From the NCBI GenBank assembly GCA_964228145.1, contig CAXQZJ010000029.1, positions 1 through 21,430 on the forward strand: a stretch of DNA of 21,430 nucleotides, in the 5' to 3' direction. The stretch's first letter is position 1, and every line of letters begins with the position of its first letter. Source of the DNA: Pseudobowmanella sp964228145 (GTDB lineage Bacteria > Pseudomonadota > Gammaproteobacteria > Enterobacterales > Alteromonadaceae). A model generated the notes under the pieces. The model was given only the letters and a program-made list of their open reading frames with translations, had not been told where the DNA came from and did not search any database. Positions 14,365 through 21,430 of this stretch are shown here, piece after piece. The translations under genes and the position numbers were made by a program.

Positions 14365-14992
14365 GGTATTTCTCCACGAGTTTTTTTGCGTTATCGTCAG
14401 CGCTTACTCCTGCCGACTTGCTCACCAGTTGATGACCAACAGCGCGTTTATCCTGATAGCCCGCAGTAATACGGGTCTTTTTCAGGTGTTGGACGAATTT
14501 TTGTGTCCATTGAAATAAGCTAAACTGACTTCCTGGACGGGTTAACCAATAAGCAATGAATTCACCTTTTTCAGTGTCATTGTACCCTTTGTCAATCAAA
14601 CCTACCAAACTGGCGAGCTGTTCAAATAAAGGCTTATCAGGGATCCAGTCTGCCTGCATTGCCTGATAACGAATGTGTAATTGCTCGAAGCGATCTGAGT
14701 TGGTTGCCAGCATGGGTAGTATGAGCTGTTTTCCGTTCAGACTGTGTTGGCCATCTGTGGTTTCGGCAAAGCCAATTAACCCGACGTTAGCCAGTTCATT
14801 GATTAGGGCATTAATTTGTCTGCCAAGTGTAATCAATTCACGCTTATCGTTAAGGCGCTGTTTAATGCTCTTGTAATTAAGCGGTGCAGTATGACCTTGT
14901 TTATCGCAACCGGGGCGCAGTATCAGGGTGTATAAAACCCTGGCCTCATTGGAAATAGGCTGCATCAGAGCGTGTAATTCTGCCTCTGTCAT
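14348..14992 (-). CDS. dnaT: DnaT-like primosomal protein
   Basis: DnaT acts with DnaC to deliver helicase during primosome assembly. Residues 113-171 from the chosen start match the DnaT single-strand-binding domain: ADWIPD, then a hydrophobic helix, GEFIAYW (143-149) and FSLFQWTQKFVQHL. E. coli DnaT has DWQPD...SFIAYW...VQWQQKLARSL at the same spacing. The N-terminal 100 residues (NEARVLYTLIL, IKQRL, GRQINALINELANVGLIGF) look like a winged helix and do not resemble the E. coli N-terminus. The ATG at 14992, one base after the mioC stop, is chosen over an ATG at 15031 that lacks a ribosome-binding site and would overlap mioC. The length is 214 residues. Confidence 0.8.
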   Translation of the reverse strand: MTEAELHALMQPISNEARVLYTLILRPGCDKQGHTAPLNYKSIKQRLNDKRELITLGRQINALINELANVGLIGFAETTDGQHSLNGKQLILPMLATNSDRFEQLHIRYQAMQADWIPDKPLFEQLASLVGLIDKGYNDTEKGEFIAYWLTRPGSQFSLFQWTQKFVQHLKKTRITAGYQDKRAVGHQLVSKSAGVSADDNAKKLVEKYRAKSE

Positions 14993-14993
14993 C

Positions 14994-15428
14994 TTAATTG
15001 ACGTCCACCAGCCACTGATTAATCCATTCAACAGCGGTGTCTTCGGGGATAGGGTGGTTTAACACATCGATAAGATAGGGCTCGGCTAATGGCTTAGCAT
15101 TCGCCGCGCGCATGTTGGTGTCGAGTGTTTTGGCTGCCTGACAAAAGGTGTCGTAACTGGTATCACCTAAGCCAATAACTAAATAACCAAGCTGAGATAA
15201 GTCTGCCTGAGTGAGTTGCTCATTAAAGGTAACAATATTGTCAGGTAGGTCGCCGGCACCATGGGTGGAGCTACATAAAATCCAGATTGCATCCCGGTTG
15301 AGTTGATCTATGTCTGCTTGAAGGTGAATGTTGACCTGGTGTCCCTGTTGTTGAAGGGTTTCGGTAAGCGCATCAGCGACATATTCACTGGCACCCAACA
15401 TGGTGCCAACTATGATTTCAAATTGCAT
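14994..15428 (-). CDS. mioC: MioC-type flavodoxin
   Basis: MioC is a small FMN protein found beside oriC in many gammaproteobacteria; it is reported to support biotin synthase in vitro, but its main role is unclear. The three FMN-binding loops are present: GTMLGASEYVADAL near the N-terminus, SSTHGAGDLPDN, and GLGDTSYDTFCQA. The protein also keeps the C-terminal IPEDTAVEWINQW typical of MioC. The ATG at 15428 gives 144 residues, close to the E. coli length, with GGA 7 bases upstream; a start seven codons earlier lacks a ribosome-binding site. Its stop is one base from the dnaT-like start. It reads toward oriC as in E. coli, but here two replication genes lie between it and the origin. Confidence 0.93.
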   Translation of the reverse strand: MQFEIIVGTMLGASEYVADALTETLQQQGHQVNIHLQADIDQLNRDAIWILCSSTHGAGDLPDNIVTFNEQLTQADLSQLGYLVIGLGDTSYDTFCQAAKTLDTNMRAANAKPLAEPYLIDVLNHPIPEDTAVEWINQWLVDVN

Positions 15429-15479
15429 TTTAGTATCCAAAGTTCCCATGCTGTCATGTTACCCGCTGGGCTCACCAAG

Positions 15480-16040
15480 TTAAATATCAGGACGGTATTC
15501 AAAGCCTTGTTGGGCGATGGAATCCTGAAACGGTGTAACGCTGCTTTTATGGGTGATGGTGGCGTTAACAATGTTGTTGGGAAACATTTGAATTCCGTTA
15601 TTAAACTCTTCAACATTTTGATTAAATAACCGGATAGCTGCGCCGACGTTTTCCTGTTGTTCTGTCACTTCACGCATCATGTTATTGAACAACTCGGACC
15701 CTTTGAGTTCAGGATAGGCTTCCACTGAAACCTGCAGGCCACTGAGAAGTTGATGGGTATCGCGCTCAACGTTTTCCAGTTGCCGTGCATCAGGGTTATC
15801 GCTGTTAAGTTTGGCCAGCGATGCGCGCAGTGCTGTGATCCGGGTTTGCAGGTCGGTTTCTTCCTGCAGATAATGTTGCGCTATCTTTTCCAATTCAGGC
15901 AAAATTTTGTTTTTTTGACGTTCCTGCGTGATCACATCAGCCCATGCTCGCTTAACGCTGTTTTCGCGGCTGATAATACCGTTGTATATGATCACTGTGA
16001 TAATGATTAACACGGCGACGATAATCAGACTAATGATCAT
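15480..16040 (-). CDS. LemA family membrane protein
   Basis: LemA proteins have one N-terminal membrane helix and a helical-bundle domain; their function is not established. In this 186-residue protein the helix is at about 2-21 (IISLIIVAVLIIITVIIYNG). It is followed by NSVKRAWADVITQERQKNKILPELEKIAQHY, the usual LemA pattern, and by VEAYPELKGSELFNNMMREV, where YPEL and a helix ending in NN are family hallmarks. The open frame continues 57 codons upstream, but the ATG at 16040 starts right at the membrane helix and has GGAG 6 bases upstream. It lies 19 bases after the DUF3137-like gene, a common pairing. Confidence 0.92.
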   Translation of the reverse strand: MIISLIIVAVLIIITVIIYNGIISRENSVKRAWADVITQERQKNKILPELEKIAQHYLQEETDLQTRITALRASLAKLNSDNPDARQLENVERDTHQLLSGLQVSVEAYPELKGSELFNNMMREVTEQQENVGAAIRLFNQNVEEFNNGIQMFPNNIVNATITHKSSVTPFQDSIAQQGFEYRPDI

Positions 16041-16059
16041 GTGACGCTCCTTGCTAAAG

Positions 16060-17103
16060 TCAGAAGTTGTTGTCTGAGTGTACCTGTAATGTTTCCAGCA
16101 ATGCCAAAACTTTTTGTAGCTCTGAGAGTGTGGTGTGCTGGACAACTTCTCGTTTGAACGCAACAGGTTGGTCAAATCCATGTGTGCGGGTTGCGTTGAG
16201 CAAATGCGCACTGTGAAAGGAGAGACAGGCCATGCCAGTGACGTCGATTTCGAGACTGCATTTGTCGAGTAAATTGGCTAATTGATTGCACGTTTCCACA
16301 ACCCTGGGTTTGCAAAATTTGGCAGCAGCCAGAGCATTGTCAGCGGTAAGGGTAAAATGGCGGTTAAATTGATTGGACGCTGGTTTATAGTGTTCGGCCA
16401 GCTTGCCTGAGTGATGGCCGCTCAAACACAGCCTATGGTTTCGTAGATCAGCAAATTCAAGCAGCAAGCCATAGCGATAAAAATGATCGTAAACCGTACG
16501 AGTCCGTATACGGGTTTTGCCTTTGCTATCGGTATAGGTCTCAGTCACGGTACGACGATTAACATAGTGGAAGCGGTAATACTGATAGTCGAAACTGTGC
16601 TGATTACCCTGGTATCGCCCATCATAGAGAGTGTCGATCTCTCGTAAATGGTTGCCCTGATTAAAGTCGAAAAAGCGCACCGCTAACTCAATGGCTTTTT
16701 GTTTTGGCTGGTAAGTGGCTGGCGTTAATTGGTTATCAAACAGTAATTTTTTGAAAAATAGTGCATCTGCCAGTGCCGCTATTTTTAATCGACGCGCCAT
16801 AAAGGTGCTCAGAGTGATGATGGCTGCGAACACAGGTAATGACAGCCACCACCAGGGTGACCAGGTTACTGGTAATAATTGACTTTGCTGAGCAGCAAAC
16901 AATAACACCGCACCGATTAGCGCGAGTAAATTCCATTTGATGAAGCCAGAATAGTTATATCTAAGCGGTCGCCTAAACGCGATGACCTTGTCAACGAGAG
17001 CCACTAGTTCTTGTTTATGGCGAGCTTGCGCGGTGCGAACGTCTATTTCACTGATTAATTGCTTCAGTTGCTGATTATGTTTGGCTACCGTCGCATCTGG
17101 CAT
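16060..17103 (-). CDS. DUF3137-like membrane protein
   Basis: This 347-residue protein starts with a charged helical segment (1-50). Two membrane helices follow (about 55-73 and 84-103), then a long soluble domain. That domain contains DGRYQG, an Arg/Thr-rich strand region with TYTDSKGKTRIRTRTVYD, the LLLEFADL strand and YKPASNQFNRHFTLTADNALAA. This layout and its position just before lemA fit DUF3137 proteins, which are often encoded with LemA; function is unknown. The ATG lies 3 bases after the mnmE stop, so translation is probably coupled. The family assignment is by eye and moderately sure. Confidence 0.75.
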   Translation of the reverse strand: MPDATVAKHNQQLKQLISEIDVRTAQARHKQELVALVDKVIAFRRPLRYNYSGFIKWNLLALIGAVLLFAAQQSQLLPVTWSPWWWLSLPVFAAIITLSTFMARRLKIAALADALFFKKLLFDNQLTPATYQPKQKAIELAVRFFDFNQGNHLREIDTLYDGRYQGNQHSFDYQYYRFHYVNRRTVTETYTDSKGKTRIRTRTVYDHFYRYGLLLEFADLRNHRLCLSGHHSGKLAEHYKPASNQFNRHFTLTADNALAAAKFCKPRVVETCNQLANLLDKCSLEIDVTGMACLSFHSAHLLNATRTHGFDQPVAFKREVVQHTTLSELQKVLALLETLQVHSDNNF

Positions 17104-17106
17104 AGA

Positions 17107-18483
17107 CTATTTACCAATACAAAAACTGCTGAATATTCTTGTTAATAAATCGTCTGAGCTAAACTCACCGGTGATTTCATTCAGGTATTGCTGCGCGATG
17201 CGTAATTCCTCGGCCAGCAGTTCACCGGCCAGATGTTGTTGCAATTGTTGCTCACCCCGTTGGATATGCTCAGTCGCCCGTGCAATAGCTTCCAGATGTC
17301 GCCGTCTCGCAATGAATTGGCCTTCAGTGCCGGTTTCAAAGCCCATACTCTGCTTCAAATGGTCAGCGAGAATATCTATGCCTAGCTTTTTACTCGCTGA
17401 TAGCCTGATTACCGCAACGTCATTGCCGGTATCTAACCCAACTGACTCTCCGGATATATCGGCTTTATTGCGTATTACCGTAATGGGCAAATCTGCCGGT
17501 AACTTTTGCATAAACTCCGGCCAGATTCGACCAGGATCTGAGTGTGGCTCAGTGCTGCTATCGAGCATAAAAAGTACATGGTCAGCTTGTTGTATTTCCT
17601 GCCACGCGCGTTGAATACCAATTTGTTCTACCTTGTCAGGTGATTCACGCAGTCCTGCGGTGTCTATGATGTGCAGCGGCATGCCGTCAAGATGAATATG
17701 TTCACGCAATACATCTCGTGTGGTGCCTTCGATATCAGTGACGATGGCCGCTTCGCGCCCGGCTAAGGCGTTTAACAGACTGGATTTACCTGCATTGGGA
17801 CGCCCGGCAATCACAACCCGCATACCCTCTCGCAAAATACTGCCTTGTTTTGCCTGTTTAGCAATATCACCAATGGCATCAACGATTGCACTCAGATCAC
17901 CCTGAACCTTGCCATCGCTAAGGAAATCAATCTCCTCGTCAGGAAAGTCTATGGCTGCTTCGACATACATGCGCAAATGAATAATTTGTTCGACTAACTG
18001 ATGAATCCGGTCTGAAAACTCACCTTGTAAAGAACGTAATGCACTCTTCGCGGCTTGTTCGGAATTTGCATCGATGAGATCGGCAATGGCTTCTGCCTGA
18101 GCGAGATCCAGTTTGTCATTCATAAAGGCCCGCTGTGAAAACTCACCGGGACTCGCCATGCGGATGCGTGAATCGCTCAAAATCGTTTTGAGCAACATAT
18201 CCATCACGATCTGTCCACCGTGGCCCTGAAACTCAACCACATCCTCGCCGGTAAATGAGTTCGGTCCCTTGAAGAACAATGCGATGCCTTGATCTATCAA
18301 TGAGCCGTCTGCTGCTTTAAATGGCAGATACTCTGCCACCCTTGGAGCCGGAAGCTTGCCTAAAACCCGTTCGGCAACCTCAGCGGCCAGATCTCCGGAT
18401 ACCCGAATGATACCCACGCCGCCTTTTCCCGGTGCAGTAGCCTGGGCACAGATGGTCGGCTCATTGTGCAATTGTTGGTTCAT
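17107..18483 (-). CDS. mnmE: tRNA modification GTPase MnmE
   Basis: MnmE is the GTPase partner of MnmG in U34 modification of tRNAs and binds a one-carbon folate through its N-terminal domain. The 458-residue protein has the G1 loop GRPNAGKS (227-234), G2 TT (254-255), G3 DTAG (274-277) and G4 NKAD (339-342) inserted in a helical domain. The C-terminal CIGK (455-458) with catalytic-site cysteine is intact. The ATG overlaps the yajQ stop by one base (TAATG), so the two are translationally coupled. The DUF3137-like gene follows after 3 bases. Confidence 0.98.
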   Translation of the reverse strand: MNQQLHNEPTICAQATAPGKGGVGIIRVSGDLAAEVAERVLGKLPAPRVAEYLPFKAADGSLIDQGIALFFKGPNSFTGEDVVEFQGHGGQIVMDMLLKTILSDSRIRMASPGEFSQRAFMNDKLDLAQAEAIADLIDANSEQAAKSALRSLQGEFSDRIHQLVEQIIHLRMYVEAAIDFPDEEIDFLSDGKVQGDLSAIVDAIGDIAKQAKQGSILREGMRVVIAGRPNAGKSSLLNALAGREAAIVTDIEGTTRDVLREHIHLDGMPLHIIDTAGLRESPDKVEQIGIQRAWQEIQQADHVLFMLDSSTEPHSDPGRIWPEFMQKLPADLPITVIRNKADISGESVGLDTGNDVAVIRLSASKKLGIDILADHLKQSMGFETGTEGQFIARRRHLEAIARATEHIQRGEQQLQQHLAGELLAEELRIAQQYLNEITGEFSSDDLLTRIFSSFCIGK

Positions 18484-18965
18484 TAGTCGCGAAAATTCTT
18501 AAACTGGAAGGGTTGGCCCAGATTTGCTTCACGAATCAGCGCCATAACCGCCTGAAGATCATCTCGCTTCTTGCCGGTAATACGTAATTCTTCACCTTGT
18601 ACTTGTGCTTGAACTTTCAGCTTGGCGTCCTTGATCAGCTTAACCAGTTTTTTTGCTGTTGGCTGGTCAATGCCTTCTTTGAATTCCACGGTTTGCTTGA
18701 AGTATTTACCACTGCGTTCGACGGACTTGCTGTCCATGCAATTGGTATCTATTTGCTGCTTAGCACATTTATTGCGCAAGATATCTTTTAGCTGGGTGAG
18801 TTGGAACTCGGCTTCAGCTGTGAGTAACACATTGTTTTCATTTAACTGAAAACTGGCATCAACACCGCGAAAGTCAAAGCGGGTTTCCAGTTCCCGACTG
18901 GCGTTATCGACAGCGTTACGAATTTGTACCTTGTCAATTTCGGACACTACATCAAATGAAGGCAT
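18483..18965 (-). CDS. yajQ: YajQ family nucleotide-binding protein
   Basis: YajQ proteins are small two-domain ferredoxin-fold proteins; some bind cyclic di-GMP and act with transcription regulators, and others bind tRNA or nucleotides. The 160-residue length is normal. Family blocks seen are MPSFDVVSEID, ETRFDFRG and the C-terminal VQGEELRITGKKRDDLQAVMALIR. AGGAA lies 6 bases before the ATG. The gene sits between the terminator after yidC and mnmE, and is linked to mnmE by a one-base overlap. In E. coli yajQ is elsewhere. No separate promoter is obvious in the 55 bases upstream, so it may depend on read-through or on a promoter inside yidC. Confidence 0.95.
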   Translation of the reverse strand: MPSFDVVSEIDKVQIRNAVDNASRELETRFDFRGVDASFQLNENNVLLTAEAEFQLTQLKDILRNKCAKQQIDTNCMDSKSVERSGKYFKQTVEFKEGIDQPTAKKLVKLIKDAKLKVQAQVQGEELRITGKKRDDLQAVMALIREANLGQPFQFKNFRD

Positions 18966-18990
18966 GGTGTATTCCTGTTGTTGAATGATG

Positions 18991-19016
18991 AAAAAACCCG
19001 CCGGAGGGCGGGCTTT
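18991..19016 (-). terminator. Rho-independent terminator after yidC
   Basis: On the minus strand a CCCGCC / GGCGGG stem with a 4-base loop is preceded by AAAG and followed by six T, just past the yidC stop. It probably ends or attenuates the rpmH-rnpA-yidD-yidC transcript before yajQ. Confidence 0.85.
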
Positions 19017-19020
19017 AAAT

Positions 19021-20667
19021 TTAGCTAACTTTAATGCCGCGCTTTTCCATAGAAGCGTAGATCATTTTGGCTTGTATGATGGTGATGATGTTACTCACCA
19101 ACCAGTAAAGTACTAAACCTGCAGGGAACATAACGAAGAAGGCGGTCATAGCCACTGGCATCCACATCATGATCTTTTGTTGCATTGGGTCCTGTACCGT
19201 GACCGGATTGAGTTTTTGTAACGCCCACATGCTGACACCCATAAGTACCGGCAAAATAAAGTAGGGATCTTTTACTGATAAATCCGCAATCCATAAGTAG
19301 AACTCGGCATGACGCAGTTCTACTGATTCAAGGAACATATAGTACAGGGCCAGGAAAATAGGCATTTGCAAAAGCAGAGGGAAACAGCCACCCATAGGGT
19401 TCACTTTTTCCTTTTTGTACAATTCCATCATGGCCTGAGACATTTTCTGGCGATCATCGCCATAACGGTCTTTCAGCTGTTTCATTTTGGGCTGTAAGGC
19501 GCGCATCTTACCCATCGACTCGTACTGCTTTTTGGTCAACGGGTACATCAATGTTTTAACGATTACGGTGACAGCGATGATTGCCAGACCCCAGTTACCC
19601 AGGAAGGTATATAACCAGTTCATCAGCCAAAACAGAGGTTGCGATAACCACCAGAAGATGCCGTAGTCAACGGTCAGATCCAAGCCCCGAGCCAGTTTTT
19701 CCAGCGCATCCTGGTTCTTTGGACCGGCGTATAAGGTTTGATTAATTTCAATCTGTTGTCCCGGGTCTACCGTGACCAAATCAGCGGTGTAACCGATGGT
19801 GGCGTAGACACCGTTGAGGTTTTTACTGAACAGGGTGTATTGCTGGTCCTGAGGTGGAATCCAGGCACTCACAAAATAGTGTTCCAGCATGGCTACCCAG
19901 CCACCAGTGGTGGTGACATTCAGACGGGTTTCCTGAATATCTTCAAAATCATACTTTTCATAGCGAGTTTGGTCAGTAGAGTAGGCCGCGCCACGATAGG
20001 TTGGCATAAACATGCTGCCGTTTTCTGGGCCTGCGTAGCTTTGCTTTAACTGTGCATAAGGGCGTAATTGTTTTGCTTGACCGCTGGTATTGTTAACAAT
20101 GTAACGTACCTTGATATCATGCTTACCACGGGTAAAAGTAAATTCTTTTGTTACCGACAGGCCATCTTGGGTTGTCAGGGTTAGGGGCACAACCAAGCTA
20201 TCGCCTTCCAGAATAAACTCGGTGCTGGCCACTTGATACAGGGCGCGTCCATCACGATTATCGATTCCATCTGGTCCAATTAATCCACTTTGGGCGATGT
20301 ACTGACGTTCAACATCGTTTCGCAGTAAGTTGTACCGTTCTTCTGATTCTTGGGTTACCGCATGCTCAAGTAGGTCAGCATGGATGATGTCGCCACCCAC
20401 AGTGTCAATTAGTACGCTTAAGGTATCTGTGGTAACAGTGACTTTGGTGCTTTGAGGCGCGCTCGGTGAAGGCAATGTTTCATCGCTTTCGACAACCGGT
20501 ACATCTGAAGCAGTTTGCACGTCTGGCAGATCACTGTTGTTTACGGTGGCTTGCTGAGTGGCAGGTTGACCAACTGGCTTAGGGGCTGTTTGTACTTGCC
20601 ACTGTTGCCACAAGAAGAAGGTCACTGCAGCCAGTCCAATCAGTAAAAAACTACGTTGGGATTCCAT
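19021..20667 (-). CDS. yidC: Membrane protein insertase YidC
   Basis: YidC inserts and folds inner-membrane proteins, alone or with Sec; ATP synthase subunit c is a classic substrate. The 548-residue protein has the Gram-negative layout: a membrane anchor (about 6-22), a Pro/Thr/Gln-rich linker and a large periplasmic domain (about 75-335). The conserved five-helix core follows, with LMYPLTKKQY, KVNPMGGCFPLLLQMPIFLALYY and GLVLYWLVSNIITIIQ. The groove arginine of E. coli (Arg366) is Lys371 here. The ATG is 6 bases after the yidD stop, and a terminator follows the gene. Confidence 0.98.
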   Translation of the reverse strand: MESQRSFLLIGLAAVTFFLWQQWQVQTAPKPVGQPATQQATVNNSDLPDVQTASDVPVVESDETLPSPSAPQSTKVTVTTDTLSVLIDTVGGDIIHADLLEHAVTQESEERYNLLRNDVERQYIAQSGLIGPDGIDNRDGRALYQVASTEFILEGDSLVVPLTLTTQDGLSVTKEFTFTRGKHDIKVRYIVNNTSGQAKQLRPYAQLKQSYAGPENGSMFMPTYRGAAYSTDQTRYEKYDFEDIQETRLNVTTTGGWVAMLEHYFVSAWIPPQDQQYTLFSKNLNGVYATIGYTADLVTVDPGQQIEINQTLYAGPKNQDALEKLARGLDLTVDYGIFWWLSQPLFWLMNWLYTFLGNWGLAIIAVTVIVKTLMYPLTKKQYESMGKMRALQPKMKQLKDRYGDDRQKMSQAMMELYKKEKVNPMGGCFPLLLQMPIFLALYYMFLESVELRHAEFYLWIADLSVKDPYFILPVLMGVSMWALQKLNPVTVQDPMQQKIMMWMPVAMTAFFVMFPAGLVLYWLVSNIITIIQAKMIYASMEKRGIKVS

Positions 20668-20673
20668 ATTTGA

Positions 20674-20934
20674 CTACTTTTTAATTATCTCTTTCGAGTG
20701 TTTAGGTGGAACCGGGTCAATACCACCCGGATGTAAAGGGTTGCATTTTATAATGCGTTTAAGCGTTAACCAACACCCAATCACGGATCCGTGCCTGGTT
20801 ATTGCGTCAATCGCGTATCCTGAACAGCTGGGATGAAAGCGACAGTTCTGCCCGAGCAGTGGGGATAAATACCGTCGATAAGCGGCAACCAAGGCGATTA
20901 GCCCGCGTTGCAACGGCGATGGAGTCGTTTCCAT
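20674..20934 (-). CDS. yidD: Membrane protein insertion efficiency factor YidD
   Basis: YidD is a small membrane-associated protein that assists YidC-dependent insertion. The 86-residue protein has the full family signature with conserved cysteines: NCRFHPSCSGYAIDAI (about 30-45), then HG...GCWLTLKRIIKCNPLHPGGIDPVP. It overlaps the 3' end of rnpA by 37 bases, a usual arrangement, and yidC follows 6 bases later. Confidence 0.96.
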   Translation of the reverse strand: METTPSPLQRGLIALVAAYRRYLSPLLGQNCRFHPSCSGYAIDAITRHGSVIGCWLTLKRIIKCNPLHPGGIDPVPPKHSKEIIKK

Positions 20935-21257
20935 TGTTTGTCCAGCAGACGAAAAGTTTCCTGATTAGATAATTTATCTAAACCAGTTTTACCAATCACA
21001 ACAATATCTAAACCAGCGAGCAGATCAAGGTTTTGACGAAAGCTCTCCCGAATCAAACGTTTTACCCTGTTGCGGTCATGGGCCTTGCGAATACGCTTTT
21101 TAGATAAAGTAATGCCTAACCGAGGTCGGTCAGTGTGATTGTTTTTTCCGAGAAGAGTGATTTGAGGTGTTGATGCTGCTGTGGCACCAGAAAATACATT
21201 CTCGAAATGGGTGGGAGTCAGTAACCTGACATCCCGTGAAAAAGATTTTTCACCCAC
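20898..21257 (-). CDS. rnpA: Ribonuclease P protein component
   Basis: RnpA is the protein cofactor of RNase P, which removes 5' leaders from pre-tRNA. The 119-residue protein is basic and carries the RNA-binding motif RNRVKRLIRESFR (62-74). The N-terminus FSRDVRLLTPTHFENVF matches other gammaproteobacteria (E. coli has FPRELRLLTPSQF). The start is GTG, as in E. coli, with only a poor ribosome-binding site, consistent with low expression relative to rpmH. It lies 14 bases after rpmH and overlaps yidD. Confidence 0.97.
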   Translation of the reverse strand: MGEKSFSRDVRLLTPTHFENVFSGATAASTPQITLLGKNNHTDRPRLGITLSKKRIRKAHDRNRVKRLIRESFRQNLDLLAGLDIVVIGKTGLDKLSNQETFRLLDKQWKRLHRRCNAG

Positions 21258-21271
21258 TTCGATATATGTAC

Positions 21272-21406
21272 TTAGGCAGATAAACGAGCACGGCCTTTAG
21301 CACGACGACGAGCGAGAACCTTACGGCCATTTTTTGTCGCCATGCGCGCACGAAAACCGTGTGAACGTTTACGCTTTAAGTTGCTTGGTTGAAATGTTCT
21401 TTTCAT
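21272..21406 (-). CDS. rpmH: 50S ribosomal protein L34
   Basis: The minus strand encodes a 44-residue, very basic protein starting MKRTFQPSNLKRKRSHGFR and ending ARRRAKGRARLSA, which is L34. It is a component of the large ribosomal subunit. The ATG is at 21406 and the TAA at 21272-21274. It is the first gene of the rpmH-rnpA-yidD-yidC cluster. Only 24 bases of upstream sequence are in the window, so its promoter is outside; dnaA is expected beyond, divergently oriented (inference from synteny). Confidence 0.97.
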   Translation of the reverse strand: MKRTFQPSNLKRKRSHGFRARMATKNGRKVLARRRAKGRARLSA

Positions 21407-21430
21407 TACCGGGTCCGCCGCTTAAAGGTT

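Noticed and set aside
16041..16211. N-terminal extension of 57 codons on the lemA frame
   Set aside because: It overlaps the end of the DUF3137-like gene, has no family resemblance and would bury the membrane helix. The ATG at 16040 has a good ribosome-binding site.
20866..20876. TGGGGATAA, a DnaA box-like 9-mer in yidD
   Set aside because: It has one mismatch to the consensus, stands alone in coding sequence and lacks any surrounding origin features.

Overview
This window is a piece of a gammaproteobacterial chromosome centred on the replication origin. The gene order (rpmH-rnpA-yidD-yidC ... mnmE ... mioC | oriC | mnmG-rsmG-parA-parB-atpIBEFHAGDC) and the protein sequences fit an Alteromonadales-type marine bacterium. 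That placement is inferred from content and synteny; genus and species cannot be read from the sequence. No rRNA, tRNA, insertion sequence, prophage or CRISPR array was seen.

Layout, left to right. Positions 2-232 hold the 3' end of an unidentified plus-strand gene, the only plus-strand gene seen. Convergent to it is an AI-2E/PerM-type membrane protein (238-1395). Positions 1505-8718 are a complete nine-gene F1Fo ATP synthase operon on the minus strand, with a good sigma70-type promoter before atpI, a terminator after atpC and several intercistronic hairpins. Upstream of it are parB, parA, rsmG and mnmG, also on the minus strand. Positions 12982-13554 are gene-free and contain a recognisable oriC: GATCTNTT repeats in an AT-rich unwinding region, a consensus IHF site, two perfect DnaA boxes plus several one-mismatch boxes, and about 15 GATC sites in 360 bp. 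A 12-bp inverted repeat lies at its right edge.

Right of oriC, still on the minus strand and so reading toward the origin, is a compact gene set: a DnaC-like helicase loader, a DnaT-like primosomal protein, a MioC flavodoxin, a LemA-family protein, a DUF3137-like membrane protein, mnmE and yajQ. The conserved yidC-yidD-rnpA-rpmH cluster follows. dnaA probably lies just beyond the right edge (inference).

How the genes work together: the origin is flanked by proteins for helicase loading (DnaT/DnaC-like), origin segregation (ParA/ParB), tRNA wobble-uridine modification (MnmE and MnmG on opposite sides of oriC), rRNA methylation (RsmG), membrane insertion (YidC/YidD, which also serves Fo subunit c) and energy conversion (ATP synthase).

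The most notable feature is the dnaT-dnaC-like pair beside oriC. It is translationally coupled to mioC, and the loader seems to lack the usual arginine-finger motif.
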